In this document: positions 55,678-64,000 of the stretch, piece by piece
Position numbering within the stretch: the stretch's first letter is position 1
Layout: every line of letters starts with the position of its first letter
NCBI RefSeq assembly: GCF_034059295.1
Contig: NZ_CP139141.1
Coordinates: 4,943,001 to 5,007,000, forward strand
Length of the DNA stretch: 64,000 nt
From: Pseudomonas sp. HR96
GTDB lineage: Bacteria; Pseudomonadota; Gammaproteobacteria; Pseudomonadales; Pseudomonadaceae
Direction of reading: 5' to 3'
Notes under the pieces: model-generated
The model's database searches: none
Told to the model about the DNA's origin: nothing
Seen by the model: the letters and a program-made list of their open reading frames with translations, nothing else
Program-made: the position numbers and the translations under genes

Positions 55678-56639
55678 CAGCCGACGAACGCCTCGCGGTC
55701 CTGCTTGAGCAGCGACAGCAGCCAGACGAAATCGTCGGGCAGCGGCGTTTCCCAACCCATGCGCTCACCGGTCGTCGGATGGTCCAACTCCAGGAACCGC
55801 GCATGCAGGGCCTGGCGCGGGAAGGTCTTGAGTGCCTCGACCATGGTCGGGTTGGCGGCCGGCGGAATGCGGAAGCGCCCGCCGTAGGCCTGGTCACCGA
55901 CCAACGGAAAGTTGATGTGCGACATGTGCACGCGGATCTGGTGGGTACGCCCGGTTTCCAGCTTGACGCGCACATGGGTGTGCGAACGGAAGCGCTCCAG
56001 CACGCGGTAGTGGCTGACGGCAGGCTTGCCACCTTCCATGACCGCCATGCGCTGGCGCTGCTGGCCGTGGCGGCCGATCGGCGCGTTGATCTTGCCGCCG
56101 GCGGTGACCACGCCGATGACGATGCATTCATAGATGCGGCTGACCGAGCGGCTCTGCAGCTGCTCGACCAGGCGCGTCTGCGCCTGGATGGTCTTGGCCA
56201 CCACCATCAGACCGGTGGTGTCCTTGTCCAGGCGATGGACGATGCCGGCGCGCGGCACGTTGATGATGTCCGGCACATGGTGCAGCAAGGCGTTGAGCAG
56301 CGTGCCGTCGGCGTGGCCGGCAGCCGGGTGCACCACCAGGCCCGCAGGCTTGTTGATGACCAGAATCTGCTCGTCTTCATAGATGATGTCCAGGGCGATG
56401 TCCTGGGCGATCCACTCGCCCTGCGCTTCCTGCTCGGCCTTGAGCTCGAGCACGGCGCCGCCATGGACAATGTCGCGCGGACGCAGCACGCCGCCGTCCA
56501 CGGTCAGGAGGCCCTCCTTGATCCAGGCGGAAAGGCGCGAGCGAGAGTGCTCGGCGAACAATAGGGCGGCGACCTGATCGAGGCGTTGACCGCCCATATC
56601 GGACGGCACCTCGGCGCGAAGTTGGATGATCTCGGACAT
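55677..56639 (-). CDS. rluD: 23S rRNA pseudouridine synthase RluD
   Basis: Makes pseudouridines at 1911, 1915 and 1917 of 23S rRNA helix 69. The 320-residue protein has an N-terminal S4-like domain (SRLSAWIKEGLLTVDG), the catalytic Asp138 in VHRLDKDTTG, and the family blocks KPAGLVVHPAAGH and ETGRTHQIRVHM. The ATG at 56639 gives the family start MSEIIQLRAEVPSDMGGQRL. It is divergent from bamD and coupled to pgeF. Confidence 0.96.
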   Translation of the reverse strand: MSEIIQLRAEVPSDMGGQRLDQVAALLFAEHSRSRLSAWIKEGLLTVDGGVLRPRDIVHGGAVLELKAEQEAQGEWIAQDIALDIIYEDEQILVINKPAGLVVHPAAGHADGTLLNALLHHVPDIINVPRAGIVHRLDKDTTGLMVVAKTIQAQTRLVEQLQSRSVSRIYECIVIGVVTAGGKINAPIGRHGQQRQRMAVMEGGKPAVSHYRVLERFRSHTHVRVKLETGRTHQIRVHMSHINFPLVGDQAYGGRFRIPPAANPTMVEALKTFPRQALHARFLELDHPTTGERMGWETPLPDDFVWLLSLLKQDREAFVG

Positions 56640-56788
56640 ACTCGGACTAGGCAACGGCACAGCCTTTGGTTTCAGCTGCACGCTTGTGGTTAAATACGGC
56701 GTCTTTTGCCCCGAGGGTTCCACGGGGTGCTCATCATAACAGGACGGCCACGCCCGAGACAGCGGCCGTTATAGGGACGCAAGCCGCC

Positions 56789-57811
56789 ATGCAAGTGAAA
56801 CACCTGCTGCTGATCGCCATCCTCGGACTCACCGCGGCCTGTTCGTCGAACAAAGAAAAAGTCGACGAGAACCTCAGCGAAGTCGAGCTGTACCAGCAGG
56901 CGCAGGCCGACCTGGACAACCACAACTACGGTATCGCCGTGGCCAAGCTCAAGGCTCTGGACTCGCGCTACCCCTTCGGCCGCTACGCCGACCAAGCGCA
57001 GCTGGAGCTGATCTACGCCAACTACAAGGACTCCGAGCCCGAGGCCGCGAAATCCGCTGCCGAGCGCTTTATCCGCCTGCACCCCCAGCATCCCAACGTC
57101 GACTACGCCTACTACCTCAAGGGCCTGACCTCGTTCGACCAGGACCGTGGCCTGGTGGCGCGCTTCGTGCCGCTGGACATGACCCGTCGCGACCCGGGCG
57201 CTGCCCGCGACTCGTACAACGAGTTCGCCCAGCTGACCAGCCGCTACCCCAACAGCCGCTACGCGCCGGACGCCAAGCAGCGCATGATCTACCTGCGCAA
57301 CCTGCTGGCCTCCTATGAAATCCACGTGGCCGACTACTACCTGACCCGCCAGGCCTACGTCGCCGCCGCCAACCGTGGCCGCTACGTGGTGGAAAACTTC
57401 CAGGAAACCCCATCGGTCGGCGACGGCCTGGCGGTGATGGTCGAGTCCTATCAGCGTCTGCACCTGGACGACCTGGCAGCCACCAGCCTGGAAACCCTCA
57501 AGCTCAACTATCCGAACCACCCGAGCCTGAAGGATGGCCAGTTCGTGCCGCAGCAGCAGGAAGCCGACAACCGTGGCTGGCTGACACGCGCCACCCTGGG
57601 CCTGATCGAATCCAAGGATCCGCTGCCGCCGGGCGAAACCCGCGCCAACCAGGACATCCAGAAGCAGTACCAGGATGCCAAGGACAACATCCCGAAAGAA
57701 TTGCTGCCACCAGATGACGGCGGTACCAACGACAAGCCAGTGGACAACCCGGACAACCAGAAGAAAGGTCGTTCGTGGCTGAGCTACATGACGTTTGGCC
57801 TGTTTGGTTGA
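56789..57811 (+). CDS. bamD: Outer-membrane assembly lipoprotein BamD
   Basis: An essential component of the BAM complex that inserts beta-barrel proteins. A lipoprotein signal with lipobox LTAAC (Cys18) is followed by five TPR-like repeats ([40 protein letters not shown], and so on). At 340 residues it is longer than E. coli BamD because of a polar, probably disordered C-terminal tail ([20 protein letters not shown] onwards), a feature I recall from Pseudomonas homologues. The ATG at 56789 gives a proper signal peptide. A hairpin lies behind it. Confidence 0.96.
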   Translation: MQVKHLLLIAILGLTAACSSNKEKVDENLSEVELYQQAQADLDNHNYGIAVAKLKALDSRYPFGRYADQAQLELIYANYKDSEPEAAKSAAERFIRLHPQHPNVDYAYYLKGLTSFDQDRGLVARFVPLDMTRRDPGAARDSYNEFAQLTSRYPNSRYAPDAKQRMIYLRNLLASYEIHVADYYLTRQAYVAAANRGRYVVENFQETPSVGDGLAVMVESYQRLHLDDLAATSLETLKLNYPNHPSLKDGQFVPQQQEADNRGWLTRATLGLIESKDPLPPGETRANQDIQKQYQDAKDNIPKELLPPDDGGTNDKPVDNPDNQKKGRSWLSYMTFGLFG

Positions 57812-57833
57812 TACGCAAGGCCTGATGTTGAGC

Positions 57834-57854
57834 AGGGCGGCGACTGGCCGCCCT
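57834..57854 (+). terminator. Hairpin behind bamD
   Basis: AGGGCGGC and GCCGCCCT pair perfectly around five bases, 22 bases after the bamD stop; no T-run. Confidence 0.45.
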
Positions 57855-57964
57855 CGCGGCCGATAGTGAATCATGCCGAGATCCCCGGCAGCCCGCCAAT
57901 CCCTCTTGCTCCCCGCCTAGCCCCCTCCTACACTGCCTCATCCTTTCTACCGAAGCGGGTAACC

Positions 57965-58198
57965 ATGATTCGCCTACTGTTCTGGGTCGTTGTGATTTTT
58001 GTTGCCGTGTGGGCCTGGCGCAAATTCAAGGCACCCGCTGTGAGCACCCCTGCCCGCAGGCCGGAAAACGCCCTGCCGATGGTCCGCTGCGCCCACTGCG
58101 GCGTGCACGTGCCCGACAACAGCGCGCTGCGCCAAGGCGACCTCTGGTATTGCAGCCAGGCCCACCTGCAACAGGGCCCCACCGCCGGTGGTCGCTGA
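57965..58198 (+). CDS. PP0621-family small membrane-anchored protein
   Basis: A 77-residue protein. A membrane helix (LLFWVVVIFVAVWAWRKF) is followed by a cytoplasmic MYND-like zinc motif with Cys/His residues (VRCAHCGVHVPDNS and WYCSQAHLQ). It resembles the P. putida PP0621 family, which I recall without known function. The C-terminus overlaps the start of pilS by 11 bases, so it is probably co-expressed with the pilus sensor and may take part in pilus or membrane biology. Confidence 0.85.
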   Translation: MIRLLFWVVVIFVAVWAWRKFKAPAVSTPARRPENALPMVRCAHCGVHVPDNSALRQGDLWYCSQAHLQQGPTAGGR

Positions 58199-59777
58199 CC
58201 TGTTCGGCCCGGGGGCCGCGCAAACCCGGCGAATGCTGCGCCTTTACCACCTCTACCGCCTGACCATCGGCATCGCCCTGGTGCTGCTGATTTCCAGCGA
58301 AATGGACAACAAGCTGCTGGATATCGCCAACGGCGAGCTGTTCCGCGCCGGCAGCTGGACCTACCTGATCCTCAACATCCTGGTGGTGGTACTGGGCAGC
58401 GTGCGCCGCCCGGCCCAGGTGTTCGGCCTGGCGCTGGCCGACATCCTGCTGCTGGCCGGGCTGTTCTATGCCGGCGGCGGCACGCCCAGCGGCATCGGCA
58501 ACCTGATGGTGGCTTCGGTGGCCATGAGCAATGTGCTGCTGCGCGGGCGCATCGGCCTGCTGGTGGCTGCGGTAGCGACCATCGCCATCATCTACCTGAG
58601 CTTCTACCTCAACTACCTGCGCCCCACGCCGATCGGCGACTACGTGCAGGCCGGCACCCTGGGGGTGCTGTGCTTTGCCGTGTCGTTCATGGTCCAGGCC
58701 CTGACCCGCCTGCTGGTCACCAGTGAGACCCTGGCCGAGCAAAGGGCCCACGACGTCACCAACCTTGAGGAGCTCAACGCGCTGATCCTGCAGCGCATGC
58801 GCACCGGCATCATGGTCCTCGACGGCGAGTTGCGCGTGCAGATGGCCAACCAGGGCGCCGCCGGATTGATCGGCAACGACGAGCTGGTCGGACAGTTGAT
58901 CGCCGAATACTCGCCGCAGCTGATCGAGCGCCTGCACCAGTGGCAGACCAACCCGACCCTGCGCCTGCAAAGCATCAAGCTCAAGCCCACCGGCCCGGCC
59001 GTGCAGGTCAGCTTCATCGCCCTGCGGGTGCGCGAACAGACCCAGACGCTGATCTTTCTCGAAGACCTCTCGCAGATCGCCCAGCAGGCCCAGCAGCTCA
59101 AGCTGGCCGCGCTGGGCCGGCTGACCGCCAGTATCGCCCACGAGATTCGCAACCCACTCGGCGCCATCAGCCATGCCGGGCAATTGCTGCACGAGTCCGA
59201 GGAACTGACCGAGCCGGACCGACGCCTCAACCAGATCATCCAGGACCAATGCAAGCGCATGAACCTGATCATCGAGAACGTGCTGCAACTCTCGCGACGG
59301 CGTCCGGCCGAGCCGGAGATGCTCGACCTGGCCCAGTGGCTGGAGCGCTTCGTCGGCGACTTCCGCGCCAGCGCGCAAGGTCGGCAACAATTGCACATGT
59401 ACGTCACCGACGGCCCGCTGGAAACCCGCATGGACCCTCATCACCTGACTCAGGTGCTGGACAACCTGGTACAGAACGGCCTGCGCTACAGCGGCCAGCG
59501 CAACGGCCAGGCCCAGGTCTGGCTGAACCTGTTCGTCGAGCCGGGCAACGGCCTGCCGATCCTGGAAGTGCTGGACGACGGCCCGGGCTTTCCTGCCGAC
59601 CAGTTGCAACACATCTTCGAACCGTTCTTCACCACCGAAACCAAGGGCACAGGCCTGGGCCTGTATATCTCCCGCGAGCTGTGCGAAAGCAACCAGGCCC
59701 ACCTGGACTACCGCCCCCGTGAAAACGGCGGCAGTTGCATGCGCATCACCTTCGCCCACCCGCGCAGACTGAGCTGA
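58188..59777 (+). CDS. pilS: Sensor histidine kinase PilS
   Basis: A membrane sensor kinase that phosphorylates PilR and controls pilin transcription; in P. aeruginosa it is reported to sense membrane pilin levels. The 529-residue protein has about six helices in the first 190 residues (LTIGIALVLLISSE, YLILNILVVVLGS, and others), a PAS-like part (RTGIMVLDGELRVQMANQGA), the phospho-acceptor His in IAHEIRNPLGAISHAGQLL, and ATP-binding boxes N (QVLDNLVQNGLRYS), G1 (LDDGPGFP) and G2 (GTGLGLYIS). The start is a GTG that overlaps the preceding gene. pilR follows two bases behind. Confidence 0.94.
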   Translation: MVADLFGPGAAQTRRMLRLYHLYRLTIGIALVLLISSEMDNKLLDIANGELFRAGSWTYLILNILVVVLGSVRRPAQVFGLALADILLLAGLFYAGGGTPSGIGNLMVASVAMSNVLLRGRIGLLVAAVATIAIIYLSFYLNYLRPTPIGDYVQAGTLGVLCFAVSFMVQALTRLLVTSETLAEQRAHDVTNLEELNALILQRMRTGIMVLDGELRVQMANQGAAGLIGNDELVGQLIAEYSPQLIERLHQWQTNPTLRLQSIKLKPTGPAVQVSFIALRVREQTQTLIFLEDLSQIAQQAQQLKLAALGRLTASIAHEIRNPLGAISHAGQLLHESEELTEPDRRLNQIIQDQCKRMNLIIENVLQLSRRRPAEPEMLDLAQWLERFVGDFRASAQGRQQLHMYVTDGPLETRMDPHHLTQVLDNLVQNGLRYSGQRNGQAQVWLNLFVEPGNGLPILEVLDDGPGFPADQLQHIFEPFFTTETKGTGLGLYISRELCESNQAHLDYRPRENGGSCMRITFAHPRRLS

Positions 59778-59779
59778 CC

Positions 59780-61123
59780 ATGAGCCAACGGCAAAAAATC
59801 CTCATCGTCGATGACGAACCGGACATCCGCGAACTGCTGGAAATCACCCTCGGCCGCATGAAGCTGGAGACCCGTAGCGCGCGCAACTGCAAGGAAGCCC
59901 GCGACTGGCTGGCCAAGGAGCCTTTCGACCTGTGCCTGACCGACATGCGCCTGCCCGACGGCACCGGCATGGAGCTGGTGCAGCATATACAGCAGCGCCA
60001 CCCCAACGTGCCGGTGGCGATGATCACTGCCTACGGCAGCCTCGACACCGCCGTCACCGCGCTCAAGGCCGGAGCGTTCGACTTCCTGACCAAGCCGGTG
60101 GATCTGGCGCGCCTGCGCGAACTGGTGGGCAGCGCGCTGCGCCTGCAGGCGGCGGCGCCAACCGGTGAGCCGTTGATCGACGAGCGCCTGCTGGGTGACT
60201 CGCCGCCCATGCTGGCCCTGCGCAAGCAGATCCTGCGCCTGGCCCGCAGCCAGGCGCCGGTGTACATCAGCGGCGAGTCGGGCAGCGGCAAGGAGCTGGT
60301 GGCGCGCCTGATCCACGAACAGGGCCCGCGCAGCGCCCTGCCCTTCGTGCCGGTCAACTGTGGCGCGATTCCTTCGGAGCTGATGGAGAGCGAATTCTTC
60401 GGCCACCGCAAGGGCAGCTTCACGGGCGCCACCGAAGACAAGCCGGGGCTGTTCCAGGCCGCCAACGGCGGCACGCTGTTTCTCGACGAAGTGGCCGACC
60501 TGCCGTTGGCCATGCAGGTCAAGCTGCTGCGGGTGATCCAGGAGAAGGCCGTGCGCGCGGTCGGCGGCCAGGCGGAGGTGGTGGTGGACGTGCGCATCCT
60601 CTGCGCCACCCATAAGGACCTCGCCGCCGAGGTGGCCGCCGGCCGTTTCCGCCAGGACCTCTACTACCGCCTCAACGTCATCGAGCTGCGCGTGCCATCA
60701 CTGCGCGAGCGCCGCGAAGACGTCGAATTGCTGGCCAACCGCGTGCTGCAACGCCTGGCCCAGGGCAGCGGCCTGCCGCCGGCGCAGCTGAGTGACGAAG
60801 CGCTGGCCACCCTCAAGGGCTACCGCTTCCCGGGCAACGTGCGCGAGCTGGAAAACATGCTGGAGCGGGCCTACACCCTGTGCGAGGACGACCGCATCGA
60901 AGCCAGCGACCTGCGCCTGACCGAGTCGACCCCCAGCGGCGAAGCGGGCGAGCCGGACTTCGCCCAGATCGACAACCTCGAGGACTACCTGGAGAGCATC
61001 GAGCGCAAGCTGATCCTCCAGGCCCTGGAAGAGACTCGCTGGAACCGTACGGCGGCGGCGCAGCGTTTGAGCCTGTCGTTTCGCTCGATGCGCTATCGAT
61101 TGAAGAAGCTCGGCCTGGATTGA
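59780..61123 (+). CDS. pilR: Sigma-54-dependent response regulator PilR
   Basis: A 447-residue NtrC-family activator. The receiver domain has DDEPD, the phospho-acceptor Asp in [12 protein letters not shown] and Lys in LTKPVDLA. The AAA+ core has Walker A GESGSGKE and the sigma-54 contact loop, here GSFTGA instead of GAFTGA, as I recall for other PilR proteins. Walker B is [10 protein letters not shown]. The C-terminus is a Fis-type helix-turn-helix ([20 protein letters not shown]). It should activate the sigma-54 promoter of the pilin at 35849. Confidence 0.96.
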   Translation: MSQRQKILIVDDEPDIRELLEITLGRMKLETRSARNCKEARDWLAKEPFDLCLTDMRLPDGTGMELVQHIQQRHPNVPVAMITAYGSLDTAVTALKAGAFDFLTKPVDLARLRELVGSALRLQAAAPTGEPLIDERLLGDSPPMLALRKQILRLARSQAPVYISGESGSGKELVARLIHEQGPRSALPFVPVNCGAIPSELMESEFFGHRKGSFTGATEDKPGLFQAANGGTLFLDEVADLPLAMQVKLLRVIQEKAVRAVGGQAEVVVDVRILCATHKDLAAEVAAGRFRQDLYYRLNVIELRVPSLRERREDVELLANRVLQRLAQGSGLPPAQLSDEALATLKGYRFPGNVRELENMLERAYTLCEDDRIEASDLRLTESTPSGEAGEPDFAQIDNLEDYLESIERKLILQALEETRWNRTAAAQRLSLSFRSMRYRLKKLGLD

Positions 61124-61126
61124 GCG

Positions 61127-62251
61127 TTACGCGTTGCCCAGTCCCAACCGCACATCCGGCGCATAAGGCGCTGGATCGATGATCGGCGCCCGGCCCAGCA
61201 TGAGGTCGGCAAACAACTGACACGAAGCCGGCGCCAGCACCAGCCCGTTGCGGTAATGCCCGCAGTTGAGCCACAGCCCGTCGAACGCCGTCACCGGCCC
61301 GATGAACGGAATCCCCTCCGGCGAGCCAGGCCGCAGCCCGGCCCAGTGCCGCACAGGGGTCGCCCCGGCCAGGCCCGGCAGCAGCTCGGCAGCGGAAATC
61401 TTCAGGCTCTCCAGGGCATTCAAGGTCGGCGTCTTGTCGAACCCCTCGTGCTCCAGGGTGCTGCCCACCAGAATATGCCCGTCACGCCGCGGGATGGCAT
61501 AGCGCCCCTTGGCCAGCACCATGCAGGGCAGGAAATCCGCCGCGCACTGGTACAGAATCATCTGCCCCTTGACCGGCTCCACCGGCAGGCCGATACCCAG
61601 GCTTTCCAGCAACTCGCCGCTCCACGCACCGGCGGTCAGCACCACACGGTCACCGAGGATTTCCCCCCCGTGGGTGCGCACCCCGTGAATCCGCTGGCCG
61701 TCGCGCACGAAGCCGAGCACCTCGCACTGTTCTTCCAGTTGCACATTGGGCAGGGCCTGCAACGCAGCTTTCAGCGACTTGACCAGACGCGGGTTGCGCA
61801 CGTTGGCGACGTCGGCCATATGGATGGCCCGGCGATAGCCCGGCCCCAGCGCCGGCACGGCGTCGTAGGTGGCCGAGATGTCCACCGCAGTCATCGGCCG
61901 GCGTTCGCGCTGTGCCCAGGCCAGCGCCTGGGCTTCATCGTCCAGGTCCAGCCAGTACAGCCCGGTGGTATGCACCTCGGGGTCGATGCCGGTCTGGGCC
62001 AGCAGTTGCGCGGCGAACTGTGGATAGAAATCCTGCGACCAATGCGCCAGGGCCGTCACCGCCGGGCTGTAGCGCCAGGGGTAGAGCGGTGAAACGATAC
62101 CGCCACCGGCCCAGGAAGACTCCTGGCCCATGGCGTTGCGGTCGATGAGGGTGACCCGGGTGGGCTGGGTCGTTTGCGAAGCCAGATTGAGTGCGGTCAG
62201 CAGGCCGATGACGCCGCCGCCGACGATTATTATATGGGCTTGGGTGGGCAT
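61127..62251 (-). CDS. thiO: Glycine oxidase ThiO
   Basis: A FAD-dependent amino-acid oxidase that turns glycine into iminoglycine for thiazole (thiamine) synthesis. The 374-residue protein has the FAD motif IIIVGGGVIGLLTALNLA, ESSWAGGGIVSPLYPWRY, and the C-terminal AGLRPGSPEGIPFIGP and WLNCGHYRNGLVLAPA blocks typical of the D-amino-acid-oxidase family. The start ATG 62251 gives the nucleotide-binding motif at the very N-terminus. It is convergent with pilR and only 27 bases downstream of pilE. Confidence 0.93.
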   Translation of the reverse strand: MPTQAHIIIVGGGVIGLLTALNLASQTTQPTRVTLIDRNAMGQESSWAGGGIVSPLYPWRYSPAVTALAHWSQDFYPQFAAQLLAQTGIDPEVHTTGLYWLDLDDEAQALAWAQRERRPMTAVDISATYDAVPALGPGYRRAIHMADVANVRNPRLVKSLKAALQALPNVQLEEQCEVLGFVRDGQRIHGVRTHGGEILGDRVVLTAGAWSGELLESLGIGLPVEPVKGQMILYQCAADFLPCMVLAKGRYAIPRRDGHILVGSTLEHEGFDKTPTLNALESLKISAAELLPGLAGATPVRHWAGLRPGSPEGIPFIGPVTAFDGLWLNCGHYRNGLVLAPASCQLFADLMLGRAPIIDPAPYAPDVRLGLGNA

Positions 62252-62277
62252 GGGGGTTCCGGGTAAAAACCTGGGGC

Positions 62278-62673
62278 TCAACGGCCCCAGCAGGTCAGGG
62301 TCGAGGCAGAACCGGAGTTGCTGCGCGCGCCGGTGTTGGTCAGGATGAAGTTGCCGCAGGTGTCACCGGCCATGATGGTGCCGGCGATCGGCGTGGCGGT
62401 CAGGGTAAAGGCCGACGCGGTGCGGGTGGAGATGATCGTGTAGTAGCTGTTGCCCACCGGGTCGGCGGTCGAGGTGTCGGCGTAGTTGCCGGACTTCGAA
62501 TACTGCCGCTCCAGTGACTGCGCGGCCTGGGTCAGCAGCACGACGATTTCCGCGCGGCGGGTGGTTTTCACGTGGTTCACGTAACTGGGATAGGCGATGG
62601 CCGCAAGAACGCCGATGATCGCCACCACGATCATCAACTCGATCAGGGTGAAACCTTTGCTCGAAGTACGCAT
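62278..62673 (-). CDS. pilE: Minor pilin PilE
   Basis: A 131-residue type IV prepilin-like protein: leader MRTSSKG and mature start [20 protein letters not shown], with Glu5 present, followed by a helix (TTRRAEIVVLLTQAAQSLER) and a short globular part with C-terminal cysteines (GDTCGNF and STLTCWGR). Its place directly behind pilY1 and before thiO matches the minor-pilin operon fimU-pilVWXY1Y2E of P. aeruginosa, with PilE at the end; pilY2 is not seen here. It is cleaved by PilD and is expected to prime pilus assembly. The ATG at 62673 is chosen because it gives a short leader. Confidence 0.88.
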   Translation of the reverse strand: MRTSSKGFTLIELMIVVAIIGVLAAIAYPSYVNHVKTTRRAEIVVLLTQAAQSLERQYSKSGNYADTSTADPVGNSYYTIISTRTASAFTLTATPIAGTIMAGDTCGNFILTNTGARSNSGSASTLTCWGR

Positions 62674-62684
62674 ATTCGCTCTCG

Positions 62685-64000
62685 TCACTGTATTTGTCGC
62701 CACAGGATGCGGCCGCCGGCACCGCCGCCCTTCATGATCTGGTTGTCGATAGTACCGTCCGAAAGGCCGGCCGTCAGGCTGATGGCATCGGCCGTGGTCG
62801 AACTCCCGGCGATGGACACCACCGCTGTCAGGGTCGGGATACCGGAAGAATAGATCTTGCCGCTGGAAGCGGTATCCGAGGCGTTCACCACCTTGTCACC
62901 GTTGGTGTCCAGCACGGCGGTGGTGAGCATGCCGCCGGCCAGTGCGTCGAGCACCACCAGGCGGCCGAAGCCCTGGCTGGAACAGGGGTCGGTGGTGTCG
63001 ACACCGGCCGTGGTGAACAGGATCCGACCCAGGGTGTAGTAGGCCTGGTAGATCACCCGCTCGCCGACCAGCGTGCTGTTGTAGCTGAGCGGCAGGTACC
63101 AGCCGTACTGGCTGGTGTAGTCCACCGTATTGCCGCTGGTGGTCATGTAGGTGCCACCGGTGCCGGTGAAGGTGCCGGTAATCGACTGCGCTGCCAGGTT
63201 GGCGACGCTGTAGTTGCCGGCGCCGCCGTCCTTGTCCCACACCGCATAGAAGGCCTGGGTGTAGGTGGTGGTCTTGTCGGTGGTTTCGTTGAACTTGCCG
63301 GTACCGAAATAGACCATGCGCCCGCTGCTGTTGTTGTTGACCAGCAGCGGCGGCGCGGTGATCGGCTGGTTGGCGCCGCCGGGCGCGGTGAACAGCGGCT
63401 TGCCGGAGAACGCCAGGCCCCAGGCACTGATCGAGGTGCTGCTGAGGTCGAACTTCCACATGCGGCCCTTGAGGTCGCCCGCGTAGGCCGCCTGCACGGT
63501 GCTGGTGGCGTCGAGCTTGAGTGCCACCGACGACAGGCCATTGGTGGTCTCGGTGCTGTCGACCACCAGCTTGGTGATCAGCGAGCCGTCGGCCACATTG
63601 ATCACGTACAGCGCCGCCACGCCCGAATTGCTGCCATAGCCATTGGCGATGAAGGCGGCCCAGCGGCCATCGGGCAGCCGGGCGATCTGCGGCTTGGCGT
63701 AGGCGTAACCCAGGTCGTTCAACGGGTTGCTGGTGCTGGCGGTGGCCGGCGCGCTGATTTCCCACAGCGCGCCGAGGGTGTTGGTGCCGTTGAACAGCTG
63801 GATCGCCGAGAAGGTCTTGCCCCCCGCGCCGGTGCCGTTGAAGGCCACGGTCGACCAGTTGCCATTGATCTGCACGTCGGCGACCGTGGTCTGGCCGTCG
63901 TTGAGGAAGGTGTGCGCGGTGCCATTCACGTAGGACGTGCTGGCCACGGTGTAGAGCGACGCCAGGGTGCTCGACGGCAGGTAGGCGAAGATCCGCGCGC
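62685..64000 (-). CDS. pilY1: Type IV pilus adhesin/biogenesis protein PilY1 (C-terminal part; 5' end beyond the window)
   Basis: At least 438 residues of the C-terminal PilY1 beta-propeller domain: RIFAYLPSST and TFLNDGQTTVADVQINGNW at the right edge, GSNSGVAALYVINVADGSLI, AAYAGDLKGRMWKFDLSSTS and the C-terminus. A calcium-loop-like motif DTNGDKVVN is encoded at 62883-62909; it matches the DxNxDxVxD loop of P. aeruginosa PilY1 except that the last Asp is Asn. It precedes pilE by 12 bases in the minor-pilin operon. PilY1 is a tip-located adhesin that controls pilus retraction through calcium. Confidence 0.9.
   Translation of the reverse strand, partial: ARIFAYLPSSTLASLYTVASTSYVNGTAHTFLNDGQTTVADVQINGNWSTVAFNGTGAGGKTFSAIQLFNGTNTLGALWEISAPATASTSNPLNDLGYAYAKPQIARLPDGRWAAFIANGYGSNSGVAALYVINVADGSLITKLVVDSTETTNGLSSVALKLDATSTVQAAYAGDLKGRMWKFDLSSTSISAWGLAFSGKPLFTAPGGANQPITAPPLLVNNNSSGRMVYFGTGKFNETTDKTTTYTQAFYAVWDKDGGAGNYSVANLAAQSITGTFTGTGGTYMTTSGNTVDYTSQYGWYLPLSYNSTLVGERVIYQAYYTLGRILFTTAGVDTTDPCSSQGFGRLVVLDALAGGMLTTAVLDTNGDKVVNASDTASSGKIYSSGIPTLTAVVSIAGSSTTADAISLTAGLSDGTIDNQIMKGGGAGGRILWRQIQ

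Overview
The window is a GC-rich gammaproteobacterial chromosome segment, very probably from the Pseudomonas putida group. The evidence is gene content and order recalled from that group: pepA-holC-valS-rlmF-hupN-yejK, fruBKA/cra, ampDE-nadC, a pilin/pilBCD-coaE-yacG block, clpB-pgeF-rluD-bamD, and pilSR-thiO-pilE-pilY1. The repeated REP elements sharing the core CCGGCCTTGCGGCCTCTCGG and the codon use fit as well. Nearly all of it looks chromosomal; I see no insertion sequence, prophage, CRISPR array or replication origin.

Layout. 1-12.5 kb: lptF (cut by the left edge), pepA-holC-small protein, a divergent pair of luciferase-like oxidoreductases with a LysR regulator, valS, rlmF, hupN and yejK. 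12.7-19.1 kb: an iron-uptake block of Sel1 protein, piuC, the TonB receptor piuA, and a reductase that fuses a PepSY membrane part to flavodoxin and FAD/NAD modules; Fur-like sites lie in its control regions. 19.3-26.9 kb: the fructose phosphotransferase operon fruBKA, with divergent cra and a TatD nuclease; an exact Cra site sits between them. 27-32.2 kb: ampE-ampD, a DUF1631 protein, nadC.

32.3-35.7 kb is the most accessory-looking part: an EAL phosphodiesterase, an SGNH hydrolase, an excisionase-like antitoxin whose PIN toxin is reduced to its first 17 codons, then about 500 bp of non-coding DNA ending at tRNA-Thr. 35.8-42.5 kb: two tandem type IV pilins, one with a good sigma-54 promoter, divergent from pilB-pilC-pilD-coaE-yacG. 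The sensor/regulator pair pilS-pilR, which normally drives sigma-54-dependent pilin expression, is at 58-61 kb, and the minor-pilin genes pilE and pilY1 (partial) close the window.

44-51 kb: a histidine ammonia-lyase, a divergent Fe(II)/2-oxoglutarate-type oxygenase, a complete polar amino-acid ABC transporter and a HutC-type GntR/UTRA regulator. Palindromes with a shared TATATAC core precede the lyase and the transporter, and the first sits inside the spacer of a possible promoter. The rest of the hut pathway is absent here, so this looks like a separate histidine or histidine-like uptake/deamination regulon, and it is the best candidate in the window for under-described biology. 51-54.4 kb: a tRNA Asn-Pro-Lys-Pro cluster and clpB, followed by a four-copy REP array.

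Functions are assigned from motifs and family recall only; no database search was possible.
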